Shown here: piece after piece, positions 53,426 to 61,723 of the stretch
How positions within the stretch are numbered: the stretch's first letter is position 1
How the letters are laid out: every line of letters begins with the position of its first letter
Assembly: GCF_964199965.1 (NCBI RefSeq)
Contig: NZ_CAXMZT010000006.1
Coordinates: 170,802-234,801 of the forward strand
DNA from: JAFIFT01 sp020051095
GTDB taxonomy: Bacteria; Pseudomonadota; Gammaproteobacteria; Legionellales; Legionellaceae
Direction: 5' to 3'
Length of the DNA: 64,000 nucleotides
Program-made: the position numbers and the translations under genes
Notes under the pieces: model-generated
The model's input: only the letters and a program-made list of their open reading frames with translations
The model's database searches: none
What the model was told of the DNA's origin: nothing

Positions 53426-55210
53426 TTAGTGTGAGGATGGTTCCTCGGTAACCACTGCAATGGCAAGTTCATCCAATTGAGCCTGGCTAACTTGTGAAGG
53501 CGCTTCAGTTAACATGCACGAAGCTGATTGTGTTTTGGGGAATGCAATCACATCGCGAATCGAATCACTATTTGTTAATAGCATGGCTAATCGATCAACC
53601 CCTAGCGCAATCCCCCCATGTGGCGGGCAACCATAGGAAAAAGCATCCAGTAAGAAACCAAATTTATCTCGCGCCTCATCATGACTCATGCCAAGCAACT
53701 CAAACACCACTTGTTGCATTGCTGCGTCGTGAATTCGAATCGAACCACCGCCAATTTCAAAACCGTTGATGACAATATCATAAGCTCGGGCTTTGGTAGT
53801 CTCTGGATTGTTTCGTAACTCACTTGGCTCAGTCGTTTGTGGGCCTGTGAAAGGATGGTGCATGGCTGCATGACGATGATTTTGTTCATCCCACTCAAAC
53901 ATCGGCCAATCAATCACCCACAGCAACGCCCAATCATGCGTATAAAGGTTCCTGTCATGGCCTAATTTATTACGCAGCGCTCCCATTGACTCATTAACGA
54001 TCGTTGTGTCACCTGCGCCAAAGAATAGTACATCACCGGTTTGACCTTTAGCTCGCTCTAGGATGGATTTAACCATCTCAGGTGCCAAGAATTTCAAGAT
54101 TGGCGATTGCAAACCATCCATGCCTTGCTTTAAGTCGTTAATTTTTATATACGCTAATCCCTTGGCACCATAGATACCAACAAATTTAGCATAGTCATCC
54201 AACTCTTTTCGGCTCAATTGGCAACCATCTGGCAAGCGCATGACAACCACACGACCATCTTCTTGAGAGGCAGGCTGTGCAAAGACTTGGAAATCACAGT
54301 CTTTGACAATGTCTTCGATATCAATTAACTCTAAAGGGATGCGAAGATCGGGCTTATCACTGCCATATCGACGCATTGCTTCATCATAGGTCATTGCAGG
54401 CAACGAATCAGGAATATCAACGTTGATTACCTCTTTAAATACTTTTTTTAATAATCCTTCAATCACACGCATCACAACGGATTCATCAACAAATGCCATT
54501 TCGCAGTCTAACTGGGTAAATTCAGGTTGCCTGTCAGCGCGTAGATCCTCATCCCGAAAGCAGCGAACAACTTGATAATATCTGTCAAAACCCGCCATCA
54601 TTAATAGTTGCTTAAATAATTGCGGCGATTGGGGAAGCGCATAAAACGAACCAGCATGCACTCGAGAAGGGACAAGATAATCCCGAGCCCCTTCGGGCGT
54701 TGCTTTGGTAAGCATGGGTGTTTCAATGTCCACAAATTGTTGGTCATTTAAATAATCACGAATACAACGAATCATTTTATGACGCAGTCGAATATTATGC
54801 TGCATCGATGAGCGTCGCAAATCTAAATAACGGTATTTATAGCGAAGATCTTCATTGACAAATTGATGTTCATCGGGCAAGAAAGGTGGCGTTTGCGCCG
54901 GATTAAAAATGGTTAGCTCAACTCCCACGACTTCGATTTTTCCCGTTCCCATAGCCGAGTTAATCATCCCTTCTGGGCGGGCTCTCACAACCCCGGTTGC
55001 CTGGATCACAAACTCATGGCGCAAGCGTTCAGCCTGAGTAAAAACGGCTTCATTTTCTGGCTCATAGACAACTTGTACCAAACCCGAATGGTCGCGAATA
55101 TCTAAAAAAATGACGCCGCCGTGATCCCGTCGATTATGAACCCAACCGCAAATGCGCACAGTTTGGTCTAACAAGGTTTCGGTTACATGGTTGCAATAAT
55201 GTGTTCTCAT
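53426..55210 (-). CDS. aspS: Aspartyl-tRNA synthetase
   Basis: 594 residues, against 590 in E. coli. An N-terminal OB-fold anticodon domain (CGWVHNRRDHGGVIFLDIRDHSGLVQVV) is followed by the class II core, with motif 2 (RCFRDEDLRADRQPEFTQLDCE) and motif 3 (GGIALGVDRLAML). The insertion domain typical of bacterial AspRS is present. It charges tRNA-Asp. It lies 25 bases after the DUF502 gene. Confidence 0.98.
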   Translation of the reverse strand: MRTHYCNHVTETLLDQTVRICGWVHNRRDHGGVIFLDIRDHSGLVQVVYEPENEAVFTQAERLRHEFVIQATGVVRARPEGMINSAMGTGKIEVVGVELTIFNPAQTPPFLPDEHQFVNEDLRYKYRYLDLRRSSMQHNIRLRHKMIRCIRDYLNDQQFVDIETPMLTKATPEGARDYLVPSRVHAGSFYALPQSPQLFKQLLMMAGFDRYYQVVRCFRDEDLRADRQPEFTQLDCEMAFVDESVVMRVIEGLLKKVFKEVINVDIPDSLPAMTYDEAMRRYGSDKPDLRIPLELIDIEDIVKDCDFQVFAQPASQEDGRVVVMRLPDGCQLSRKELDDYAKFVGIYGAKGLAYIKINDLKQGMDGLQSPILKFLAPEMVKSILERAKGQTGDVLFFGAGDTTIVNESMGALRNKLGHDRNLYTHDWALLWVIDWPMFEWDEQNHRHAAMHHPFTGPQTTEPSELRNNPETTKARAYDIVINGFEIGGGSIRIHDAAMQQVVFELLGMSHDEARDKFGFLLDAFSYGCPPHGGIALGVDRLAMLLTNSDSIRDVIAFPKTQSASCMLTEAPSQVSQAQLDELAIAVVTEEPSSH

Positions 55211-55235
55211 AAAGGACCTATCGACATTTCAACAA

Positions 55236-55880
55236 TTAAGGATTAGAAGGATTTGTTACAGTTTGATTTTGAGGGGGCAAACCATTCTGCATGACACCCA
55301 ATGAAATTACCAATTTTAAAGCTTCATCGATAGACATGTCCAGCTCGGTAGCTTCCGATTTTGGAATAGCCATCAAAAACCCTGACGTTGGGTTCGGTGT
55401 TGTTGGGATGAAAATGGTCAACATCTCCAAACCTGTTTTGTCTTCGATATAAGGATTTGACTGATTGGTTAAAAAAGCAATACTCCACATCCCTTTTCGG
55501 GGATATTCAACCAACAAGACTTTGCGAAAAGCTTGGCTATTCGTTGAGAATACCGCTTCGATAACTTGCTTTGCTGCGTTATAGATAGAACGCACTAGGG
55601 GGATTCGTGCTAATATGGATTCCCCCCACCGCACCATCCGTTGGCCCAAAAAATTGGTAGCAAACATACCCGTCATGGATAAAACAAGGAGCGTGACGAT
55701 GACACCTAACCCGGGCAAATGAAAGCCAATTAACTGTTCCGGCTGATAGGCGTGCGGTAATAAGGAAATGGTTTTATCAAGCAATTCAATGACAAAGCGA
55801 AATATCCATAAGGTAACAATAATCGGAAGCCAAACGATAAGGCCAGTGACTAAATAATGCCTGAGCGGTTTAAATTTCAA
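55236..55880 (-). CDS. DUF502 family membrane protein
   Basis: 214 residues with two N-terminal membrane helices (about 8-30 and 52-75). The conserved cytoplasmic or periplasmic domain has ARIPLVRSIYNAAKQVIEAV and MLTIFIPTTPNPTSGFLMAIPKSE, signatures of DUF502. Function unknown. Its start overlaps the FmdB-type gene stop by 4 bases. The FmdB-DUF502-aspS order is widespread in gammaproteobacteria. Confidence 0.9.
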   Translation of the reverse strand: MKFKPLRHYLVTGLIVWLPIIVTLWIFRFVIELLDKTISLLPHAYQPEQLIGFHLPGLGVIVTLLVLSMTGMFATNFLGQRMVRWGESILARIPLVRSIYNAAKQVIEAVFSTNSQAFRKVLLVEYPRKGMWSIAFLTNQSNPYIEDKTGLEMLTIFIPTTPNPTSGFLMAIPKSEATELDMSIDEALKLVISLGVMQNGLPPQNQTVTNPSNP

Positions 55881-56170
55881 TTGTCATCACCTTTTTTCTG
55901 AGTTGTTTGCCCAGACTTCTGAGCAGGCTGCTCTGCCGATGCTGTTGTTGATGCATTTGCATCCGTTTTCTCGGATGCTTTTTTAGGTTTTTCTTTAAAA
56001 TCTGTTTGATACCATCCGCTGCCTTTCAATTGAAATCCAGCGGCAGATACCATACGAACAACCGATAGTTGAAAGCATTTTGGGCATTGCTTCACGGGTT
56101 CATCACTCATTTTTTGCATTAAATCAAATTGGTGATGACATTTTTTGCATTCATACTCGTATATTGGCAC
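55877..56170 (-). CDS. FmdB family zinc-ribbon protein
   Basis: 97 residues. I chose GTG 56170 because it gives the family start (M)PIYEYECKKC and places GGAG at correct spacing; ATG 56173 and GTG 56176 are alternatives. The zinc ribbon uses C-x2-C (CKKC) and C-x2-C (CPKC). The C-terminal half is low in complexity (Lys, Ala, Thr, Gln). These proteins are of unknown regulatory function. First gene of the FmdB-DUF502-aspS-mutH operon. Confidence 0.9.
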   Translation of the reverse strand: MPIYEYECKKCHHQFDLMQKMSDEPVKQCPKCFQLSVVRMVSAAGFQLKGSGWYQTDFKEKPKKASEKTDANASTTASAEQPAQKSGQTTQKKGDDN

Positions 56171-56422
56171 CATCACTCTCCAGTTTTACTTTCAATCAAG
56201 GACCCCACACCCGCCCTTTAAGCACCATCTCCCCCGATAGGAGAAAAGGCAAAATGGCGTACGTTTTATCGAAGGCCTTAAAGATAATCCGAATTGATCG
56301 ATTCTTCAAGGGTTCGATTCAAGGAACTTAGGACTAATTAGGCTCAGAAACACTTGATCATTTAACCATAAATAGACTATTATTTAAACATAACCTGTAT
56401 ATTTTTTTGGTTAGGTAATTAT

Positions 56423-57370
56423 TTGAGTAGCACGCTAATAAAGCAATCGTTTTTATTGCCAAATATCGATAGCATCCATCGACGCAATTTCCTCGGCCCC
56501 AAAAATTCAAATCTATCCTTAATTGAAAAATTATTAGGATTACACTTGTCTATACGAAATAATCGTCTCATTGTCATAGCCAGCAATAATCAGCAGGCTC
56601 ATCAAGCCCACGATGTCGTTCATCAAATGATGACCCTTTCCTCTGAACCCATTACCCCGAGTACTATTGAAAGTATTATATACCAGGAGACACCTTTGCA
56701 AACGCTTTCCAAAAATTCGCGTCGAACGCGCAAGTTCATCACCCCCAAAAATCACAATCAAGCGGCCTATATCGCTAGCATGAAAACAAAGGCTATCACG
56801 TTTGCTGTTGGCCCAGCGGGCACTGGAAAAACCTATTTGGCGGTTAACCAAGCAGTTGAATCCTTTGAAAAGGGAGAAGTCCAACGACTAATATTTGTCC
56901 GCCCTGCTGTTGAAGCCGGTGAGAAACTTGGCTTTTTACCCGGTGATTTAGTGGAAAAAGTGTTACCCTATTTACGCCCCATCTACGATTCCCTCTATGA
57001 AATGCTTGGTTTTCAAGAAACGCAAAAGTTGATACAAAATGACATTATCGAGGTCTTGCCCCTTGCGTTTATGCGCGGCCGCACGCTCAATGAAGCCTTC
57101 ATCATTCTGGATGAAGCACAAAATGCAACCGTACTTCAAATGAAAATGTTTCTCACGAGAATGGGATTTTCTTCACGGGTCGTTATCACGGGCGATACCA
57201 CGCAAACCGACTTACCGAAAGGCACCCAATCCGGATTAACGCATGCTGTTCACATATTTAAAGACATTGACGATATTGCTATCCATCACTTTGACCGTGC
57301 CGATGTTGTTCGCCATCCCTTGATCACGCAAATCATCGAGCGCTACGAGCAAGATGAGGAAAATAAATAA
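56423..57370 (+). CDS. phoH: PhoH-like ATPase
   Basis: 315 residues. An N-terminal KH-like segment precedes an ATPase with Walker A GPAGTGKTYLA (about 130-140) and Walker B FIILDEAQN, then GDTTQTDLPKG. This is the PhoL/YbeZ branch that accompanies YbeY. The frame opens with TTG 56423, preceded by TTAGGT, and no later ATG fits the family start. The gene ends overlapping ybeY by one base (TAATG). Confidence 0.93.
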   Translation: MSSTLIKQSFLLPNIDSIHRRNFLGPKNSNLSLIEKLLGLHLSIRNNRLIVIASNNQQAHQAHDVVHQMMTLSSEPITPSTIESIIYQETPLQTLSKNSRRTRKFITPKNHNQAAYIASMKTKAITFAVGPAGTGKTYLAVNQAVESFEKGEVQRLIFVRPAVEAGEKLGFLPGDLVEKVLPYLRPIYDSLYEMLGFQETQKLIQNDIIEVLPLAFMRGRTLNEAFIILDEAQNATVLQMKMFLTRMGFSSRVVITGDTTQTDLPKGTQSGLTHAVHIFKDIDDIAIHHFDRADVVRHPLITQIIERYEQDEENK

Positions 57371-57846
57371 TGTCTGTTGATATCCAAAATGAGAATCAGT
57401 TATTGATACCAATTCCTCAAGCTGACATTATCCAATGGGTTGGTCTGACTTTAAGCCGCTTACAACAAAGCGGCGATATTTGTATTTGCTTTGTTGATGA
57501 AACACAGATGTCTGAACTAAATGGCCAATACCGAAATAAGCCGACGCCAACGAATATCCTCTCATTTCCAAGCGAACTGCCTAAAGATATTCAACAAGAA
57601 TTAAATATTCTCGGCGATATGGTTATCTGCCCTGCCGTGTTGGCTGACGAAGCGGTTCAACTTAATAAACCGTTACGCGATCATTGGGCCCATATTTGCG
57701 TCCATGGCGTTTTACATTTATTAGGGTATGATCATATTGAGGAAAAGGACGAAAAGGTCATGCAAATGCAAGAAATTTCAATTCTGGCCCAACTCAACAT
57801 CCCTAACCCTTACAGTGAAACAGAAGGAGCAAAACTTGAGCACTGA
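57370..57846 (+). CDS. ybeY: Endoribonuclease YbeY
   Basis: 158 residues. The metal-binding motif HGVLHLLGYDH (His112, His116, His122) is diagnostic. It takes part in 16S rRNA 3'-end maturation and ribosome quality control. The start overlaps the phoH stop, and its end overlaps corC by 11 bases, so the three genes are translationally linked. Confidence 0.96.
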   Translation: MSVDIQNENQLLIPIPQADIIQWVGLTLSRLQQSGDICICFVDETQMSELNGQYRNKPTPTNILSFPSELPKDIQQELNILGDMVICPAVLADEAVQLNKPLRDHWAHICVHGVLHLLGYDHIEEKDEKVMQMQEISILAQLNIPNPYSETEGAKLEH

Positions 57847-58678
57847 AGAAGATAGCCCGTCATGGTTTTCTAGATTAAGACAGTTTTTAACCAGTGAACC
57901 ACAAAATCGAGATGAACTCATCAGCCTACTAAGAGATGCCCGGGAACGAGAACTCATCGATAATGAAACCTTAAACATGACTGAAGGCGTCATACAATTT
58001 GCCCAGCTTCGCGTGCGGGACATCATGGTTCCCAAAACACAAATGGTTTCAATTCCTCATCAAGCCAGCCTTGCACAAGTGATTGATATCATAACCGAAA
58101 GTGGTCATTCCCGATTCCCTGTCTATAGCGAAGATAAAGAGCGCATTGAGGGGATCTTGCATGCCAAAGACTTACTGCGCTATCAAAATCCAAGCAATAC
58201 CGAAGAATTTGACATCGACGATATCATACGCAGCTCAACATTTGTCCCTGAAAGTAAGCGGCTTGACCTGTTGTTAAGTGAATTTCGCTCCCACCGAAAT
58301 CATATGGCCATTGTTGTCGATGAATACGGTGAGGTCAGTGGTTTTGTGACCATTGAAGATATCATCGAACAAATTATTGGTGATATTGAAGATGAATTTG
58401 ACATTGAAGAAGAAGACAACATAAAAGTTCATCGCAATCAACAATACATTATCAAAGGACATACCCCAATCGAGGATGTCAACGAAATATTACATACCCA
58501 GTTTGATGATTCCGATTATGACACCATTGGTGGCGTTATATTAAATCGGTTTGGCTATTTACCCAAGCAAGGGGAAAGCATTGACATTGACGGCTGGCAG
58601 TTTAAAGTAATAAATGCAGATGCGAGAAGAATTAAGCTTTTATCCTGTATCCATAACCGTAATGAATCAACTTTGTGA
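57836..58678 (+). CDS. corC: CorC/HlyC-type CBS-domain transporter-associated protein
   Basis: 280 residues from a TTG at 57836, supported by GGAG five bases upstream and by the usual family length (E. coli CorC 292). A longer frame upstream runs through ybeY in another phase and is not credible. Features: an acidic N terminus, two CBS domains (RVRDIMVPKTQMVSI..., AIVVDEYGEVSGFVTIEDIIEQIIGDIEDE) and a C-terminal CorC_HlyC FAD-like domain (TIGGVILNRFGYLP). It is linked to Mg/Co efflux. Confidence 0.92.
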   Translation: MSTEEDSPSWFSRLRQFLTSEPQNRDELISLLRDARERELIDNETLNMTEGVIQFAQLRVRDIMVPKTQMVSIPHQASLAQVIDIITESGHSRFPVYSEDKERIEGILHAKDLLRYQNPSNTEEFDIDDIIRSSTFVPESKRLDLLLSEFRSHRNHMAIVVDEYGEVSGFVTIEDIIEQIIGDIEDEFDIEEEDNIKVHRNQQYIIKGHTPIEDVNEILHTQFDDSDYDTIGGVILNRFGYLPKQGESIDIDGWQFKVINADARRIKLLSCIHNRNESTL

Positions 58679-58689
58679 GCACCATAATT

Positions 58690-59370
58690 ATGCAAAACAC
58701 CATTTTGCTTATTGATGACGACACGGAATTAACCGATTTAATTGTCGAGTTTTTAGAACCAGAAGGCTTTCAAATTCACGTCGAACATGAAGGAGAATCG
58801 GCAGTCAAACGAGCCATCAATCAGTCCTATGATGCCATCGTTTTGGATGTCATGCTTCCCAAACTCAATGGTTTTGAAGTCCTAAAAGCAATTCGTGAAC
58901 ATTCATCAACGCCTGTTTTAATGTTGACTGCACGAGGCGATAATATTGATAAAATTGTTGGTCTAGAAATCGGTGCCGATGACTATCTCGCAAAGCCATG
59001 TAACCCTCGAGAGCTCGTCGCGCGCTTAAAAGCCATATTACGCCGTGTACAAAAACTACCCTCTCAACGACCTATCTTAGAATCCCATGATGTGTATATG
59101 GATTGCAGTAAACGCTCGGTCACGTTTAAAGGTAATCCGATGGAATTGACCAACGCGGAATTTAATATACTCGAGATGCTATTAAAATCACCCGGCCAAG
59201 CTTTTTCAAAGGAAGAATTGACGGAATATGCGCTTAATCGTAAATACACTGCCTATGACCGAAGCATCGATGTGCATATATCAAATCTTCGCAATAAATT
59301 AGGCGATAACCGACAAGGAGAGCCTCTCATCAAAACCGTACGTGGCTACGGGTATATGTTTAATGCGTAG
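58690..59370 (+). CDS. cpxR: CpxR-like response regulator
   Basis: 226 residues from ATG 58690. A GTG at 58675 that overlaps the corC stop (GTGA) is a credible alternative with five more residues. The receiver domain has the acidic pocket IDDD and phospho-acceptor Asp53 (VLDVMLP), then MLTARG and the conserved Lys in YLAKP. The C-terminal OmpR winged helix contains LTNAEFNILEMLL and RSIDVHISNLRNKL. In Legionella CpxR also affects Dot/Icm secretion genes. It overlaps the kinase gene by 8 bases. Confidence 0.92.
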   Translation: MQNTILLIDDDTELTDLIVEFLEPEGFQIHVEHEGESAVKRAINQSYDAIVLDVMLPKLNGFEVLKAIREHSSTPVLMLTARGDNIDKIVGLEIGADDYLAKPCNPRELVARLKAILRRVQKLPSQRPILESHDVYMDCSKRSVTFKGNPMELTNAEFNILEMLLKSPGQAFSKEELTEYALNRKYTAYDRSIDVHISNLRNKLGDNRQGEPLIKTVRGYGYMFNA

Positions 59371-60721
59371 TTTATATTGGAAAATATTCCTATCTTTTTG
59401 GTTAGCAACCATCGTTATCATTTTGATAACGACGTGGGTTATCTCCATCGTCACCCATAAATCATCCCTGCATGCTCATGAACAAATATTTATGGATAGT
59501 TATGCCACAGCTGCAGTGAGTACTTATGAGACTGGCAATGTCTCTACGCTGAAAAAATGGCTTGAAAAAACAGGTAAACAAAAAGGCATGCATTTTTATT
59601 TGCTCAGCTCCAAACAAGGCGTGCTAGGTGACGATAACCCGCCTGAATCTGTTAAGACCATCGCTAAAAACCTCATTGATGAAGAGCTTGATGAGGGCTT
59701 ATTCAAATTTCATAATCTGATCATCAGTCATGAATTGGTAGCAACCTCAGGTGCCATTTATCGATTAGCTGCCATTACCAACAAACCAATATATCCCTTA
59801 AGTCACCTTCCCTGGGGAAGTCTTGTTTTAAGGGTGCTACTGGGCGTTTTTATCAGCGGTTTAATATGTTATTTACTCTCCTATTACCTCACTCAGCCAT
59901 TGAGGCTTTTAGGACAAGCAGCTAAATCCATTGGTCGTGGTGAATTATCAACCCGCGTTGGACGATTTAAAGGTCACAGTCGAGATGAAATAGCTCAACT
60001 AAGCCAAGATTTTGATCGGATGGCAGAACAGATAGAAGCCATTATGCATTCGAAGGAACGTCTTTTATCTGACATATCCCATGAATTACGCTCCCCTCTT
60101 GCCCGTTTACAAGTTGCCATTGAACTTGCCCGCAAAAATAGCCAAAACACGACTCAATTGGACAGAATGGAAAAGGAGTGCCACCGTCTTAATCACTTAA
60201 TTGGTGAGATTCTAGAATATGCTCGATTAGAAAACTCAACTGAGGAACATCCCTATCAAGCCGTCGATTTAACGGATTTGCTCACCCATTTAGTAGACGA
60301 TGCACATTTTGAAGCACAGCATCGGCAAATCACCATTCATTTTGACTACAATCAAGCGGTTGCTGTGGATGCCGATAAACGATTGCTGCATCGAGCAATT
60401 GAAAATATTCTGCGTAACGCCCTTCGTTACTCTCCCGACCAAGGGCATATATGGCTAACACAACACCTAAATCACGAGGATAATACGGTCACAATCACCG
60501 TATTGGATCAAGGACCTGGGGTACCCGAAACAGAGTTAGAAAAGATTGCCGATCCCTTTTATCGTGTCGATATATCACGTGAAAAGAAAACCGGGGGTTA
60601 TGGTCTTGGGTTAAGCATCGCCATGGAGGCCATCCGCTTGCATCATGGGCAACTTCATTTTAACAACCACCCTGGAAAAGGATTACAGGTTAGTATCATC
60701 CTTCCTATGACACAGCGTTAA
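59363..60721 (+). CDS. cpxA: CpxA-like sensor histidine kinase
   Basis: 452 residues from the ATG that overlaps the cpxR stop; the frame extends upstream only into cpxR. Layout: TM1 (about 8-31), a periplasmic sensor of about 120 residues, TM2 (about 152-175), HAMP (about 176-230), an H-box with His240 (SDISHELRSPLARLQ), an N-box (AIENILRNALRYSP) and G-boxes (DQGPGVPE, GGYGLGLSIA). The CpxA role in envelope stress is inferred from the pairing and the overall pattern. Confidence 0.9.
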   Translation: MRSLYWKIFLSFWLATIVIILITTWVISIVTHKSSLHAHEQIFMDSYATAAVSTYETGNVSTLKKWLEKTGKQKGMHFYLLSSKQGVLGDDNPPESVKTIAKNLIDEELDEGLFKFHNLIISHELVATSGAIYRLAAITNKPIYPLSHLPWGSLVLRVLLGVFISGLICYLLSYYLTQPLRLLGQAAKSIGRGELSTRVGRFKGHSRDEIAQLSQDFDRMAEQIEAIMHSKERLLSDISHELRSPLARLQVAIELARKNSQNTTQLDRMEKECHRLNHLIGEILEYARLENSTEEHPYQAVDLTDLLTHLVDDAHFEAQHRQITIHFDYNQAVAVDADKRLLHRAIENILRNALRYSPDQGHIWLTQHLNHEDNTVTITVLDQGPGVPETELEKIADPFYRVDISREKKTGGYGLGLSIAMEAIRLHHGQLHFNNHPGKGLQVSIILPMTQR

Positions 60722-60813
60722 ACGATCACCGATATAAAAAGCAGTGGTAAAAATCTATCCTTTTTCTAAAAAAACACTTATGATAGAAAAAAATAAAGAT
60801 ACATGATGTTGCT

Positions 60814-61629
60814 ATGGACAAAGACTATGAAGTTCTAGAAAAATCGAGTGGTCTGTTATTCACAGTTGGGGCTTTCTTCTCCAAGCTTCAATATGTTCCT
60901 ATGACAGTAGTCCGAGTGGGAAGTAACGTCACTGCTTTATTAATGTATTTAGCAGGATATGTTTTATGGATAGCCGCATGTCAAAAATACCCCGATGAAA
61001 AAGGCGTCAATCATCATTGGTACACATTCGCAGAATTTAAAGCGCAATTCACTGCTTCAGCCATTATTGGCAGCATTGCCATGGGTTGTTCGCTTCTTGC
61101 AATCATCAACCCAACTGCATTCGTAATCTCAGCTTGGTTAATGGTTGTCAGCAACTTTTTGTGGGTGGTTGGTGAAGGCAATAAAATGGAAAATCCCCCA
61201 CACTATCGCCAGTTACCGGACACCAAGCATCAACAAACGAATTTCAATTATACAACCATTGTCTTTACCATCAGCGTGGTGACTGCATTGTCGGTCACAG
61301 GCGTCATATTTTTCCCAGCTGCAGCTGTCTACATTGTCAGCTTAGCTTCCATTCTAACCACTGGCCTGTCCCTTTGGTCGTTTGAACATCTTTTAGAAAA
61401 TTGGTTTTCCACCCCTAAAAACTCAGACATTAAAGAGGAAAGCAATATTCCAGAAGTGAATCCAGCGCTTGCAAAAATGCAACCGGATAAGACGCCAAAA
61501 AATGAGAATTCGTATACCCCTCATTCAGAATTGGCGCGCCGTCCAACCCCCAATCAGCTACCTATCCTATCATCGACAACAGGAACCGACAGTATGACAG
61601 CCAACCCAACCGCCAATTTTTGTTGTTGA
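60814..61629 (+). CDS. Orphan multi-pass membrane protein ending in Cys-Cys
   Basis: 271 residues. About five hydrophobic segments (about 37-55, 76-95, 100-118, 146-166 and 170-190) are followed by a polar, Pro/Ser/Thr-rich cytoplasmic-type tail (200-271) that ends NFCC. No signal peptide, no known domain. The C-terminal CC is unusual and would fit lipidation if the protein were delivered to a eukaryotic host, or simple membrane binding; neither is shown. Single-gene unit. Confidence 0.7.
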   Translation: MDKDYEVLEKSSGLLFTVGAFFSKLQYVPMTVVRVGSNVTALLMYLAGYVLWIAACQKYPDEKGVNHHWYTFAEFKAQFTASAIIGSIAMGCSLLAIINPTAFVISAWLMVVSNFLWVVGEGNKMENPPHYRQLPDTKHQQTNFNYTTIVFTISVVTALSVTGVIFFPAAAVYIVSLASILTTGLSLWSFEHLLENWFSTPKNSDIKEESNIPEVNPALAKMQPDKTPKNENSYTPHSELARRPTPNQLPILSSTTGTDSMTANPTANFCC

Positions 61630-61723
61630 TAGGAAACGAGGCGGCTGTCCAAGCAAGTGTCCGTTTACAAGCGATTTAAATAATCCTATTATGATAGCCT
61701 TCCGATCACCATAAGGATTTTTC

